In this document: piece by piece, positions 1 through 8,124 of the stretch
Position numbering within the stretch: position 1 is the first letter of the stretch
Layout: each line of letters begins with the position of its first letter
DNA from: Lactobacillus amylolyticus DSM 11664
GTDB lineage: Bacteria > Bacillota > Bacilli > Lactobacillales > Lactobacillaceae
Direction of reading: 5' to 3'
Assembly (NCBI RefSeq): GCF_000178475.1
Contig: NZ_ADNY01000066.1
Span: forward strand, 99,304 to 163,303
Length of the DNA: 64,000 nucleotides
The notes under the pieces: generated by a model
The model's input: the letters and a program-made list of their open reading frames with translations, nothing else
The model's database searches: none
Told to the model about the DNA's origin: nothing
Made by a program: the position numbers and the translations under genes

Positions 1-1049
1 AGAGGCGTCTGCAACGTTGCTAAAAACATCCCGCCTGAAGAAATCAGCATCGTGATAATCCCGATCATCACCAAGGTAAAAGTACGCACATGCTCTTGAA
101 TGGTTGCAACAGTCTGCGATGCGGTAATTTCTACAATTGAATTAGGTATCAGCGTCATCCCACCAGCTAGAGCCGACATTCCTAGCAATGCCTGGGCCCA
201 CATTGGCAAATAAGCATTGATGGCAATGTATGCTCCCCATGTAAAGGCAAAGAGCATGAAATCACCGTTTAGATCATGCTTTTTAAAAATTGTTAACGGA
301 ATAATTGGATTTTGTGCTCTTTTTTCTCTCTTAAAGAACGCAAAGGTCGCTGCAATACTAATCAAAATCAACAAGGCAACAATCCAGTTAGAAGTGATCC
401 CCAACAATTGAATACCTAGCAAAAACAAAATTAGGCTGCTAACCAATAAACCAGCACCTGGCAAATCAAAGACTGGTGAAGTCTTAGGCGAAACCGGCTT
501 ATAAAAGATTAAACAAATCAGTAAAGCGATAACCCCAATTGGAATATTGATGTAGAAGACCCAGCGCCAAGATAAGGCATCAATCAAGTATCCGCCCACT
601 AATGGGCCGAGAATTGCAGCACCGTTAAAACTAGCAGTCAGCAAGCCTAAAATTTGTGTCCTGCGTTTAATATTTTTAAAGACATAGCCAGCAATAATGT
701 ATGGCAGCGAACCCATACCGCCGCCACCAATTCCCATGATCATTCTTGATACCAAGAAGAAGTAGATATTTGGTGCAATGCCTTCAAGCGCCGAACCAAG
801 AACAAACAACAACAAAGAAATTTGAAAGGCTGCTTTATTCGTAATTTTTTCGCCAATTTTGGTCCAGATTGGAATCGACACCGACATCCCTAACAAGTAA
901 ACGGCAACGATCCACCCCATGAATTGTATCCCATGCAAATTTGAGACGATTGCTGGAATAGCCGTGTTGGTTATAGTTCCATCTAGACCGGCCATCACAT
1001 TTCCCAGCATCAGTGCGATGGTTACCATTTTGATCTGCTTTTGAGTCAT
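1..1049 (-). CDS. MFS multidrug exporter, DHA2/EmrB-QacA type (C-terminus beyond window)
   Basis: Drug:H+ antiporter of the major facilitator superfamily in the cytoplasmic membrane. The frame is open from an ATG at 1049 to the left edge (349 codons), so the 3' end lies outside. The N-terminus shows the DHA2 signature LDGTITNTAIP (TM1, about residues 21-31), GWIVAVYLLG in TM2, a SRMIMGIGGGG loop and a GPLVGGYLID antiporter motif C-like stretch; several further hydrophobic helices follow. The start follows a purine-rich AGCGGGGC stretch. A strong inverted repeat lies between this gene and hpt, in position either to terminate hpt or to act as an operator here. The substrate cannot be predicted. 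Confidence 0.85.
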   Translation of the reverse strand, partial: MTQKQIKMVTIALMLGNVMAGLDGTITNTAIPAIVSNLHGIQFMGWIVAVYLLGMSVSIPIWTKIGEKITNKAAFQISLLLFVLGSALEGIAPNIYFFLVSRMIMGIGGGGMGSLPYIIAGYVFKNIKRRTQILGLLTASFNGAAILGPLVGGYLIDALSWRWVFYINIPIGVIALLICLIFYKPVSPKTSPVFDLPGAGLLVSSLILFLLGIQLLGITSNWIVALLILISIAATFAFFKREKRAQNPIIPLTIFKKHDLNGDFMLFAFTWGAYIAINAYLPMWAQALLGMSALAGGMTLIPNSIVEITASQTVATIQEHVRTFTLVMIGIITMLISSGGMFLATLQTP

Positions 1050-1073
1050 TATTTGCCCCGCTTTTTGAAAAAA

Positions 1074-1106
1074 GAAAACACATGTATTACACATGTGTTT
1101 TAATGA
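1074..1106 (-). terminator. Inverted repeat between hpt and the MFS gene (terminator or operator)
   Basis: AAACACATGT and ACATGTGTTT form a hairpin of about ten pairs over a short loop and are followed on the minus strand by a T-rich run. It follows the hpt stop, so it can terminate hpt. A TATAAT-like -10 lies just upstream on the minus strand (near 1118-1125), which also puts the palindrome in operator position for the MFS gene. Confidence 0.6.
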
Positions 1107-1141
1107 ATCATTTTTATTATAAGCTAAATTCTTCTTTTATC

Positions 1142-1678
1142 CTACTTGCTGTATACTTCTTTTTTCAAAACACCAATATAAAGCAAATTGCGGTAAAGAC
1201 CATTATAATCCAAGCCATAGCCAACTAAAAATGCGTTTGGTGCCGTAAAGCCAAAATAATCAGCGTGAAAATCGACTACTCTGGTTTCTGGCTTGTCGAG
1301 CATGCAGCAAGTTTCGACGCTCTTAGCACCACGCTTTTTCATTAAATCGGACAAATACTTCAAGGTTCTGCCCGTATCAATAATATCTTCCATGAACAAA
1401 ACCGGGCGTCCTTTAACATCTGACTTAATATCTTGAGTGACAGTAACCTTGCCAGTTGAACTAGTTCCAGCATAGCTTGAAGCTTTGATCGGATCAACGG
1501 TTAATTTAAAATCGAGGCGTTTAACCATGTCCGCAGCAAAAATCATTGCTCCGTTCATAACTGGGATAACGATTGGCTGTTGGTCCTTGTATTTCTTATC
1601 CAGTTGCTGAGCCAGCTCGTCCATTCTCTTATTTAATTGCTCTTGATTAAATAAAATTTTTTCAATATCGTTGTTCAT
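1142..1678 (-). CDS. hpt: Hypoxanthine phosphoribosyltransferase
   Basis: Purine salvage enzyme that converts hypoxanthine or guanine plus PRPP to IMP or GMP in the cytosol. 178 aa, normal length for the bacterial family. The PRPP-binding motif VLFMEDIIDTGRT lies at about residues 93-105, the flexible-loop region SSYAGTSSTGK at 68-77, and the purine-binding tail includes LVGYGLDY. The ATG at 1678 is preceded by GAGAGGAAA, and a TAAAAT -10 element lies about 35 nt upstream. In related genomes hpt often neighbours tilS and ftsH; here the upstream side is replaced by prophage DNA starting near 1815, so the promoter side of hpt is an insertion boundary. Confidence 0.96.
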   Translation of the reverse strand: MNNDIEKILFNQEQLNKRMDELAQQLDKKYKDQQPIVIPVMNGAMIFAADMVKRLDFKLTVDPIKASSYAGTSSTGKVTVTQDIKSDVKGRPVLFMEDIIDTGRTLKYLSDLMKKRGAKSVETCCMLDKPETRVVDFHADYFGFTAPNAFLVGYGLDYNGLYRNLLYIGVLKKEVYSK

Positions 1679-1814
1679 TGTTTTTTTCCTCTCGATTAAT
1701 TAATGATCAGATTTTACCACATAAATTGACTTTTTTCATAACTTTTAGATAAATTATTCATATTTTTACAGATTTATTAGAATAATATCCATTTAATTGT
1801 TCGTCTTTTTAAAA

Positions 1815-3250
1815 ATAAAAAGGACATTATTAAGAGTGCTTTTAACGCTCAATTTGAACGAGTTTGCCTATCACGCTTTGTGGGACATCGCCTAAAGCCA
1901 GTCGGTTGGCACTGCTCACGAGTCTGGTCCGCTACCCTTGGTCTACCCTTATCATTACGCGACGTGGGTACTGTTTTAGGGCTTTCTCGTTAGAAAATTA
2001 CGGCTGGGAAAGAACTCATACACTACTTTTGTACTCCCTGCAAGCCAACCAAATCTAAGCAAAAGCGCACACGTAACTTTCCTTATCATGCACCTAACAA
2101 ATGGCAGCAATTCAAACAGTACAACCAACGTGACGTTGAAGTTGAAATGGAAATCACCCAGAAGCTCGAACGCTTTCCCGTTCCAAAAAATGAATGGGGA
2201 AACTACTGGATGGATCAGGATATCAATGATCGTGGTATTCGGATTGATCAACAACTGGTTAACAACGCCATCAGATGCCAGAAAAATTTCCACGATCAAT
2301 ACTTGCAAGTTTCGCAGAAACTAACTGGCCTAGCCAATCCCAACCCACCATTACAGTTGAAGGATTGGCTTCATCAACAGGGAGTAAAAACTAATTCGCT
2401 CTCGAAGGCTGCAGTAACTCAGCTTTTACATACTACTACTGGTACGGTCCATCAAGTTCTAAGTCTGCGTCAGCTGTTATCAAAATCTAGTGTAAAGAAG
2501 TATCAGGCAATGTAAAAAGCAATGTGCCAAGATGGTCGTGTCCATGGACTCCTGCAATTTTATGGTGCCAAATCGGACTGGCCGGTGGGCTGGGCACTTA
2601 GTACAAGTACAAAACCTTCCTCGAAATTCAATGCCTGACTTAGAGGACATCTACTGTGCATCCGCTAGTCAGATGTTCGGGGTTCCCGTTGTTAAGCATG
2701 GGTTAATGGTGGACTCCGGCAAAAGGGTAAGATTGCTGAGCTTGCACTAGGCTATGGTGGTTCCATCGGTGCACTCAAAGCGATGGGTGCCACTAAATTG
2801 GGTTTAACCGAGGAAGAATTACCCCCGTTAGTACAAATGTGGCGTAATGCCAGCCCTCATATAGTGCAGTTTTGGTGGGATATCGACAGAGCAGCAAAAG
2901 AATGCATTAAAACACATCTACCGCAAACCACTCACGGAATGAAGTTTATTTATCGTAGTGGCTGTATGTTCTTACGATTACGGTCAGGTCGCAACCTTTG
3001 CTACCCCCACAACCCAAGATTGGTACTAACCGTTTTGGTAGCGAATCAATTACCTTTATGGGTATTAACACTGTTAAAAAGTGGTCCCGTATTGAAACCT
3101 ATGGGGCAAAGCTCGTTGAAAACATTGTCAAAGCAGCCAGTCGTGACTTGTTAGCTGAAGCAATGCGACGCTTAGAAGCTACTAGTAACTCTATTGTCAT
3201 GCACATTCATGATTTCGCCGTGATTGATGCTCCAGCTGATCGTTCATTAG
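1815..3250 (+). pseudogene. Phage DNA polymerase A family, multiply disrupted
   Basis: Relic of a phage family-A DNA polymerase, readable across several frames. Recognisable blocks are NAQFERVC with TLGLPLSL (about 1833-1990), FCTPCKPTK (near 2030), DVEVEMEITQKLERFPVP (about 2130-2180), NRTGRWAG with LVQVQNLPRN (about 2560-2625), QTTHGMKFIY (near 2930) and a C-terminal MHIHDFAVIDA (near 3200). Lesions: a frameshift near 1990, a CAA-to-TAA stop at about 2514-2516, an extra A near 2565, and an in-frame loss of roughly 70 codons after PRNSMPDLED that removes the catalytic motif A region. The end runs directly into the ParB/methylase frame at about 3250 without a stop. Non-functional. Confidence 0.88.
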
Positions 3251-4349
3251 AAAAAATAGTCAAGATTATGACCGATGACTACAATCCACGTAAGGATCTG
3301 CAGCCGGGTGATCTCGACTACGAAAAGTTAAAACGTTCAATGAAAGAGTTCGGCTACGTTGATCCAATAATCTGGAACCAACAAACTGGTCACGTAGTCG
3401 GTGGACACCAGCGATTAAAGATTCTCCAGGATGAAGGAATCAAAGAAGCTGAGTGTGTAGTCGTCAACTTAGGCGAAGAGAAAGAAAAAGCGCTGAACAT
3501 TGCGCTCAACAAGATCAGCGGTGATTGGGATAAGGATAAGTTAGCTTTGTTGATGACTGACTTGCTTGCTGCCGAAGATGATACTCATGACGACAATTTC
3601 GATGTGGGTAGCGAATTGAATAAGCCAACTTTCTCTAAGGTAGGCGATCTCTGGCACTTGGGACGACATGCCCTACTGTGCGGTGATGCCACGAAAAAAG
3701 AGAGTTATCAAAAGTTACTTGATGATCATCAAGTTAATCTTGTCCTTACCGATCTACCTTATAATGTCGATTATCAAGGCAAAGCCGGCAAGATTAAGAA
3801 CGACCATCAAGATGATGATAAGTTTTACCAATTTTTACTAGCCGCTTTTCAAAATATGAATACTGCAATGGCTAATGATGCCAGCATCTATATTTTACAT
3901 GCCGATACTGAGGAATTAAACTTTTGGCGAGCATTTCAAGATGCTGGTTTTTATTTATCTGGTTGTTGTATCTGGAAGAAATAATCCCTAGTCCTAGGAC
4001 GTTCGCCCTATCAATGGCAACACGAACCAGTTCTTTATGGCTGGAAACAAACTGGCAAACACGAATGGTACACCGGTCGGAAAGAATCCACTATCTGGGA
4101 ACTTGACCGGCCAAAGCAAAGTAAAGAACATCTGGTGGTTCTGGATCTACTCTCATTGCTTGCAAACAGATTGGCAAGGATGGCAATCTTTTATCCCTAG
4201 ATGAGATTCCTGCTGGATTAGTAACACATCTTAAGCAACAGGTATTCACACCCAGCGAGACGGTCAAGTTGAACATAACATATCGCCGCAATGAGCTTAC
4301 TTACCAAGATCTAGATAACCTACGCCATTTAATCTGGGCAAAAGGATAA
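3251..4349 (+). pseudogene. Phage ParB-domain/DNA methyltransferase, disrupted
   Basis: Phage-type protein with an N-terminal ParB/Srx-like domain (DYNPRKDL through GHVVGGHQRLKIL, about 3270-3430) followed by an N4/N6 DNA methyltransferase (HALLCGDAT, then motif IV near 3750). Motif IV reads DLPY where the family normally has DPPY. The frame is cut by TAA at about 3982-3984, where a CAA would restore it; SPYQWQHEPVLYGWK continues in the same frame. A further deletion lies near 4130, after which GGSGSTLIACKQIGK (SAM-binding motif I) appears in another frame. The last part (about 4190-4349) does not resemble a methylase tail and is unassigned. The 5' end is fused to polymerase sequence. Inactive. 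Confidence 0.82.
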
Positions 4350-4379
4350 TTAATCAAAGACGCTTGCCAACTGAACTCG

Positions 4380-4661
4380 TTGCCTCTCACAATTGATGAC
4401 CAACAAGTAACCTTCGATTGGTTCACCGAAGTTAACACCGATGACGCTCCAGCTTATCAACAATTGGTCGATAAGTTAGTGCGATACGCAAAGAGTCACC
4501 AGCGAATTATGTCAACGCGCCGTGATGAAAGTAATGAAAAATATGCTTTCCGCTGCTTTTTACTGCGTTTGGGTTTTATTGGTCCCCAATACAAGGCACA
4601 ACGGAAAGTGCTACTCAAAAATTTAACTGGATCGGCTGCTTTTAAGAACCAGGAGACTTAG
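4380..4661 (+). CDS. Conserved phage-associated protein, unknown function
   Basis: A 93-codon open frame of unknown function, sitting as usual between a phage methylase and DUF5049/terminase. The C-terminal half is basic and aromatic (RDESNEKYAFRCFLLRLGFIG, then KAQRKVLLKNLTG), like small proteins encoded beside phage terminases. The TTG start at 4380 is only the first available start and lacks a convincing Shine-Dalgarno sequence, and the frame is open upstream, so the native N-terminus was probably lost or altered by the deletion that damaged the preceding gene. It ends 3 nt before the DUF5049 start, which suggests one transcript. Confidence 0.5.
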   Translation: MPLTIDDQQVTFDWFTEVNTDDAPAYQQLVDKLVRYAKSHQRIMSTRRDESNEKYAFRCFLLRLGFIGPQYKAQRKVLLKNLTGSAAFKNQET

Positions 4662-4663
4662 TC

Positions 4664-4870
4664 ATGAACAGAATCAAAGATGAATTAGCCAAACGTGATC
4701 GTATTCGCCAACAGGTTTTACAAATTCGCAATACCGGTGAAGTAAATATGTTTGATGTCGAAAACGTAAAACGACTCGCTTACTACTATAATTGCCACGA
4801 TCTGATCGACTATTTGACCACTGACCGTGCCGGGTACGTAAATTTGATATTAACTGGCAAGTTTAATTAA
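4664..4870 (+). CDS. DUF5049 family phage protein
   Basis: 68 aa, full length for the DUF5049 family of small proteins next to phage terminase genes. The sequence opens with a basic helix (MNRIKDELAKRDRIRQQV), continues with NTGEVNMFD and ends with a short region around YYNCHDLIDYL. The ATG at 4664 lies 3 nt after the previous stop and has an AGGAGA stretch upstream inside the preceding gene. Its function is unknown, though the genomic position suggests a role in DNA packaging. It is one of the few apparently intact frames of the relic, and a terminator follows. Confidence 0.65.
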   Translation: MNRIKDELAKRDRIRQQVLQIRNTGEVNMFDVENVKRLAYYYNCHDLIDYLTTDRAGYVNLILTGKFN

Positions 4871-4879
4871 TCATCAGCC

Positions 4880-4909
4880 AAGCATTGAGTTAATTCTCAG
4901 TGCTTTTTT
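4880..4909 (+). terminator. Rho-independent terminator after the DUF5049 gene
   Basis: AGCATTGAG and CTCAGTGCT form a hairpin over a 5-nt loop (4881-4903) and are followed by TTTTTT. It lies between DUF5049 and the terminase relic. Confidence 0.75.
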
Positions 4910-4937
4910 AGTACAACTGAAAGGATGTGATGCCCTC

Positions 4938-5212
4938 TTGCGAAAACTAAAAGATTATAAACCCACTCAGTTCATGGCTAAGAATTCGGTCTACAACAAA
5001 GACGCTGCCGATTTTGCAGTTTCATTTATCGAATGCCTATGCCATACCAAGGGAACCTGGGCTGGTAAGCCTTTTGACCTCATCGACTGGCAAGAAAAAA
5101 TTATTCGTGATGTCTTTGGAATCCTAAAACCAGATGGCTATCGTCAATTCAATACTGCCTATGCAGAAATCCCAAAGAAGCAAGGTAAATCAGAACTAGC
5201 TGCCGCCATCTC
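4938..5212 (+). pseudogene. Phage terminase large subunit, 3'-truncated
   Basis: N-terminal piece of TerL, the ATPase/nuclease that packages phage DNA. It starts at TTG 4938 behind AAAGGATG. Recognisable are the WAGKPFDLIDWQ stretch and the Walker A-like segment AEIPKKQGKSELAAA (about residues 74-88). Homology stops near 5212, and the last codons of the open frame (to 5258) come from the antisense strand of the SDR relic. About 80 percent of a normal TerL, including Walker B and the nuclease domain, is missing. The truncation point is the join to the next inserted block. Confidence 0.85.
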
Positions 5213-5407
5213 GTCGGCTCAAGTGAAAACAGGGCGCTCAACATTACGAAACGCTTGATCCCATTTTTAGCGGCCGCCTGCATCAGTTTCACCGCCCCGA
5301 AGGCATCCGTCTGTAGCAAGTCCGTGGCGCCCGATCCAGCGGTAAAGTAAATCACTCGTTAATTTAGTTTCAACGTGACCGGATGCACCGGCAATAAAGA
5401 TCTTCAT
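5210..5407 (-). pseudogene. NAD(P)-binding SDR/NmrA-type oxidoreductase relic
   Basis: Starts with MKIFIAGASGHV, the Rossmann nucleotide-binding start of atypical SDR proteins (ATG at 5407). After about 18 codons homology jumps to another frame that reads IYFTAGSGATDLLQTDAFGA and then KNGIKRFVMLSALFSLEP, which belongs roughly 70 residues further into such proteins. The relic therefore has an internal deletion with a frame change, and its 3' end is lost at the terminase junction. It marks the left edge of the inserted 5.2-9.5 kb block. Confidence 0.75.
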
Positions 5408-5676
5408 TTTAATTTCACCTACTCATCGCAAAGATTATTTCACTTACAAGTGTAGGTGCGATCCTATAATTACGGTATTACTTAATTGTAATACTGCTAT
5501 ACAGCGAACGCATGGCAGGCGGCTAATACATTCTTAAACAAATTGCCCCAGATACTAATCATTTTTCAGAGTGAAAGCACTTCACACAAATGATTCCACG
5601 GTATTTCGCACAAGCCATTGTGACTGCTGTGCAAAGGTGGTATTATTATTCCCAATAATACGAGGAGATGGTCTAC

Positions 5677-6855
5677 ATGTCACAAACAAACACATTATTC
5701 GTCATGATTGCTAGTATTCTGGTGTTACTGATGACGCCAGGGTTAGCATTTTTCTACGGTGGTCTAATCAATCACCGGCATGCCAATAATATGCTGCTCA
5801 CTATTTTTATGATGTGTGGATTGGCCGTCATTCTGTGGATTACGGTCGGTTACTCCCTCTCGTTCTCCGGCAACCACTGGGGGATAATCGGCAACCTGCA
5901 TAACATACTGATGATTAACGTCTCCATTAACGCAGTCACGAAAACCGGGATCCCGATCGGTGACTACGCCATGTTTTTTATGATGTTTGCAATCATTACC
6001 CCAGCAATCTTTTGTGGGTCGGTGGTTGGTCACGGACGGTTTCACTTCCTAATCATCTTCACGATCTGCTGGTCGATCTTCGTCTACTATCCGCTGGTCC
6101 ACATGGTTTGGGCACCGCACGGCTTTCTCGCCAGCCTCGGGGCGGTTGACTTTGCCGGTGGCTTGGTCGTCCACGTCAATTCCGGGATCACCGCCTTGAT
6201 CCTTTCCGCATGGGTCGGCCGCCGCAAGGAAGTTTACTCCCACCACAACAACCTTTCCTGGGTCCTAATCGGGACAGCGCTATTGTGGATCGGCTGGTAT
6301 GGCTTTAACGCCGGATCCGCCTTGGCCGTGGATGATACCGCGGTTCAGGCCATGTTAACGACCACCATTGCCTGCTCAACGGCAATGGTTACCTGGATGC
6401 TGCTGGACCGCTACCGGTTGAACCACGTTACCCTTGCCGGTGTTTGCAACGGGGCAGTCACCGGGCTCGTCGCCATTACTCCCAGCGCCGGCTATGTTAC
6501 ACTAGGTGGTTCGATGATCATCGGCATGGTCGGGGCCATGATCAGCCAATCGTTTATTACCCAGGTTAAGCCACACTTAGCGATCGATGATGTTATTGAC
6601 GCATTTGGCTGTCACGGAATCAGCGGCATCTGGGGAAGCATTGCGACCGGTATTTTTGCGAGTCACCAGATCAGTGACCAGGTACCCAACGGCCTACTAT
6701 TCGGCGGTGGCTTCCACCTGTTAATCATTCAAACGGCGGTTACATTGTTAACGATCACCTTTATCACTATCATGGATATAATCCTGATCAAGACCCTGAC
6801 GATTGCGCTCCCCGTCTCGATTGACAGCAGGAAAATTTGCCGCGGTTCAGAGTAA
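5677..6855 (+). CDS. amt: Ammonium transporter
   Basis: Integral membrane ammonium channel/transporter of the Amt/Mep/Rh family, supplying nitrogen. 392 aa from the ATG at 5677, chosen because GAGGAG at 5662-5667 lies 9 nt upstream; an in-frame ATG at 5668 would leave no spacing. Family blocks are TPGLAFFYGGL in TM1, the VVHVNSGITAL stretch, WYGFNAGSAL, and DVIDAFGCHGISGIWGS containing the second conserved pore histidine. About 11 hydrophobic helices. No glnK partner gene follows. Codons are GC-richer (GCC, ACC, GGC, CTG) than in the surrounding genes, which supports transfer together with the neighbouring block. It ends with its own terminator. Confidence 0.95.
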   Translation: MSQTNTLFVMIASILVLLMTPGLAFFYGGLINHRHANNMLLTIFMMCGLAVILWITVGYSLSFSGNHWGIIGNLHNILMINVSINAVTKTGIPIGDYAMFFMMFAIITPAIFCGSVVGHGRFHFLIIFTICWSIFVYYPLVHMVWAPHGFLASLGAVDFAGGLVVHVNSGITALILSAWVGRRKEVYSHHNNLSWVLIGTALLWIGWYGFNAGSALAVDDTAVQAMLTTTIACSTAMVTWMLLDRYRLNHVTLAGVCNGAVTGLVAITPSAGYVTLGGSMIIGMVGAMISQSFITQVKPHLAIDDVIDAFGCHGISGIWGSIATGIFASHQISDQVPNGLLFGGGFHLLIIQTAVTLLTITFITIMDIILIKTLTIALPVSIDSRKICRGSE

Positions 6856-6868
6856 GAATGCATAGAAA

Positions 6869-6917
6869 TAAGGCACTAGCGCCAAATTCATGAAGCTAGT
6901 GCCTTATCTTTATTTTA
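6869..6917 (+). terminator. Terminator after amt
   Basis: Eleven-base perfect stem AAGGCACTAGC (6870-6880) with GCTAGTGCCTT (6895-6905) over a 14-nt loop, followed by ATCTTTATTTT. Confidence 0.85.
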
Positions 6918-7245
6918 CCGGCTTCTTCAATAAATCATTGAAGCCTTCCCCGCCGCCTGGGCCTGCTTTTCGGTTAAGCCCACCTGTGACAGTGGCGGCT
7001 CGATGAAGACGCTAGTCGGAACCACACCCCGGTTGGTCGTTTGGCGCGTCCCGTCACCAAAGAGTTCGTCCTTGATGATCCGAAAGTCGTCTAACGAAAT
7101 GTAGGTAAACTGGGGGACCGCCCTTTACGTCGCCGATGGCCCAAACATTTGGAACGGTAGTATGAAGATGAGGATCAACCTTGATTGCGCCCTGGTCCGT
7201 CAACTGGATGTCGGTATTTTAGAGGCCCAGGTTTACGGTTCCATC
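6916..7245 (-). pseudogene. FAD-dependent pyridine nucleotide-disulfide oxidoreductase relic
   Basis: C-terminal half of a glutathione-reductase/mercuric-reductase-like flavoprotein. Reading the minus strand gives NLGL, a TAA, then NTDIQLTDQGAIKVDPHL, VWAIGDVKGG (FAD-binding GD motif), FTYISLDDFRII and EPPLSQVGLTEKQA. The TAA replaces an expected GAA, an extra C near 7118 shifts the frame after GDVKGG, and the sequence stops at KKPVK without the dimerisation domain. The 5' part is replaced by the DUF2325 gene on the other strand. Non-functional. Confidence 0.8.
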
Positions 7246-7722
7246 CGCTGGATCCATGAAAAGCAAGACTTTGACACCACTAAGCAGCCTGAAAAGCCAA
7301 AGCAAGTTAAGAAGGCTACTCACCCTCGTCATGACTACGAAAAGAAACTTGATTATGATTTGAAGCAACGAATCGTCCTTGTCATTACTGGCGATCGGGA
7401 ACATTCACAAGAATTAAAGACAGTGATTGACAAGCACCACGGTGTTTACCACGCCCTCGATGCTTCAATGGAAGACAAAGTATCGAGCAGCAAGATGAAG
7501 CGTGAAATCCGTGAAGCCGACTTTGTAGTTGTCTGCATCGATAAAATCCATCACCGAATTAGTCAACTTGCTAACCACCACGCTAAGCGGTACGACAAGC
7601 CATTAGCTATTGCTAACACTACAACCAATACTGCAGTTGAACGGGCAGTGGCGCGTGCTTTAAACGGTGATCCAGCCTACGCACAAACTAGCGAAGACAT
7701 GGCTAATTACCAGGAAAAATAA
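7162..7722 (+). CDS. DUF2325 domain-containing protein, N-terminus probably lost
   Basis: Open frame of up to 186 aa. The C-terminal 110 residues (QRIVLVITGDREHSQELK through NTTTNTAVERAVARAL) form a DUF2325 domain, a small Rossmann-like fold of unknown function. Residues 1 to about 33 are antisense to the oxidoreductase relic, so the original start is missing and the translated N-terminus, if any, is artefactual. A basic linker (KPKQVKKATHPRH) precedes the domain. The brnQ promoter starts about 20 nt after the stop. The domain itself looks intact, but whether the gene is expressed is unknown. Confidence 0.6.
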   Translation: MKMRINLDCALVRQLDVGILEAQVYGSIRWIHEKQDFDTTKQPEKPKQVKKATHPRHDYEKKLDYDLKQRIVLVITGDREHSQELKTVIDKHHGVYHALDASMEDKVSSSKMKREIREADFVVVCIDKIHHRISQLANHHAKRYDKPLAIANTTTNTAVERAVARALNGDPAYAQTSEDMANYQEK

Positions 7723-7741
7723 AAAAATTCTAAAAAAGTTA

Positions 7742-7769
7742 TTGACAACTATTAAAAAATAGTTAGAAT
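7742..7769 (+). promoter_or_regulatory. Promoter of the brnQ leader
   Basis: TTGACA at 7742-7747 and TAGAAT at 7764-7769 are separated by 16 nt, directly upstream of the T-box leader. Expected transcription start near 7776. Confidence 0.7.
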
Positions 7770-7775
7770 AATAAA

Positions 7776-8073
7776 CAACAATTTAATTATTCGATCGCAA
7801 TGAGAAAGAAGAGTAAATTATCGATAGCCTTCAGCGAGTCTCGGTAGGTGGAAGGAGACAGGTTCAACTTTAATTGAAAATCACTTTCGAGCTTAAGTCT
7901 TAAGAGATAATAGTAAGACTTAATGGTAGCACCCATTATAGTGCTAGCGTATCGCCCATGTAGTCCCGGGCCGTACGTATAAGGTATTGTCAGCAATGAT
8001 AATACGAAGATAGGGTGGTACCACGCTCGAGCGTCCCTTAACCAAAGTAATTTTGGTTAAGGGACTTTTTTGT
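7776..8073 (+). promoter_or_regulatory. T-box leader, predicted isoleucine specifier (AUC)
   Basis: About 300-nt leader with the T-box core GGGTGGTACCACG at 8013-8025, which pairs with the CCA end of uncharged tRNA, followed by a terminator with stem GTCCCTTAACCAAA / TTTGGTTAAGGGAC (8033-8065) and a T run. Stem I features are AGAGTA near 7811 and, on the 3' side, GAAAATCACTTT, in which ATC at 7880-7882 sits in the specifier position and is followed by a purine. This suggests antitermination by uncharged tRNA-Ile, as fits a branched-chain amino-acid importer. T-box identity is seen directly; the specifier is an alignment-by-eye inference. Confidence 0.85.
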
Positions 8074-8124
8074 TGGGATCAAAGCAATTATTTTATGCTT
8101 TTATATCCTAGGAGGGAATTATTT

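Larger units (their letters stand above)
1815..5212 (+). mobile_element. Decayed prophage relic
   Basis: A run of plus-strand phage replication and packaging genes in the order DNA polymerase A, ParB/DNA methylase, small conserved phage proteins, DUF5049, large terminase. That order is typical of low-GC Gram-positive siphophages, but the genes normally lying between polymerase and methylase (helicase, VRR-nuclease) are missing and the terminase stops just after Walker A. No portal, capsid, tail, lysis, integrase or repressor gene is present. The left edge lies in the hpt upstream region and the right edge joins an unrelated SDR relic near 5212. It cannot excise or package. Confidence 0.85.

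Noticed and set aside
5149-5355. 68-codon minus-strand frame across the TerL/SDR join
   Set aside because: Half of it is SDR relic sequence and half antisense terminase; it arises from the junction. The SDR relic is listed with its real start instead.
5571-5585. GTGAAAGCACTTCAC inverted repeat upstream of amt
   Set aside because: Resembles a cre site only loosely (about three mismatches to the consensus), and no CcpA-related reason is evident; chance is likely.
7787-7996. 69-codon minus-strand frame in the brnQ leader
   Set aside because: It lies within the T-box leader, whose RNA structure explains the sequence.
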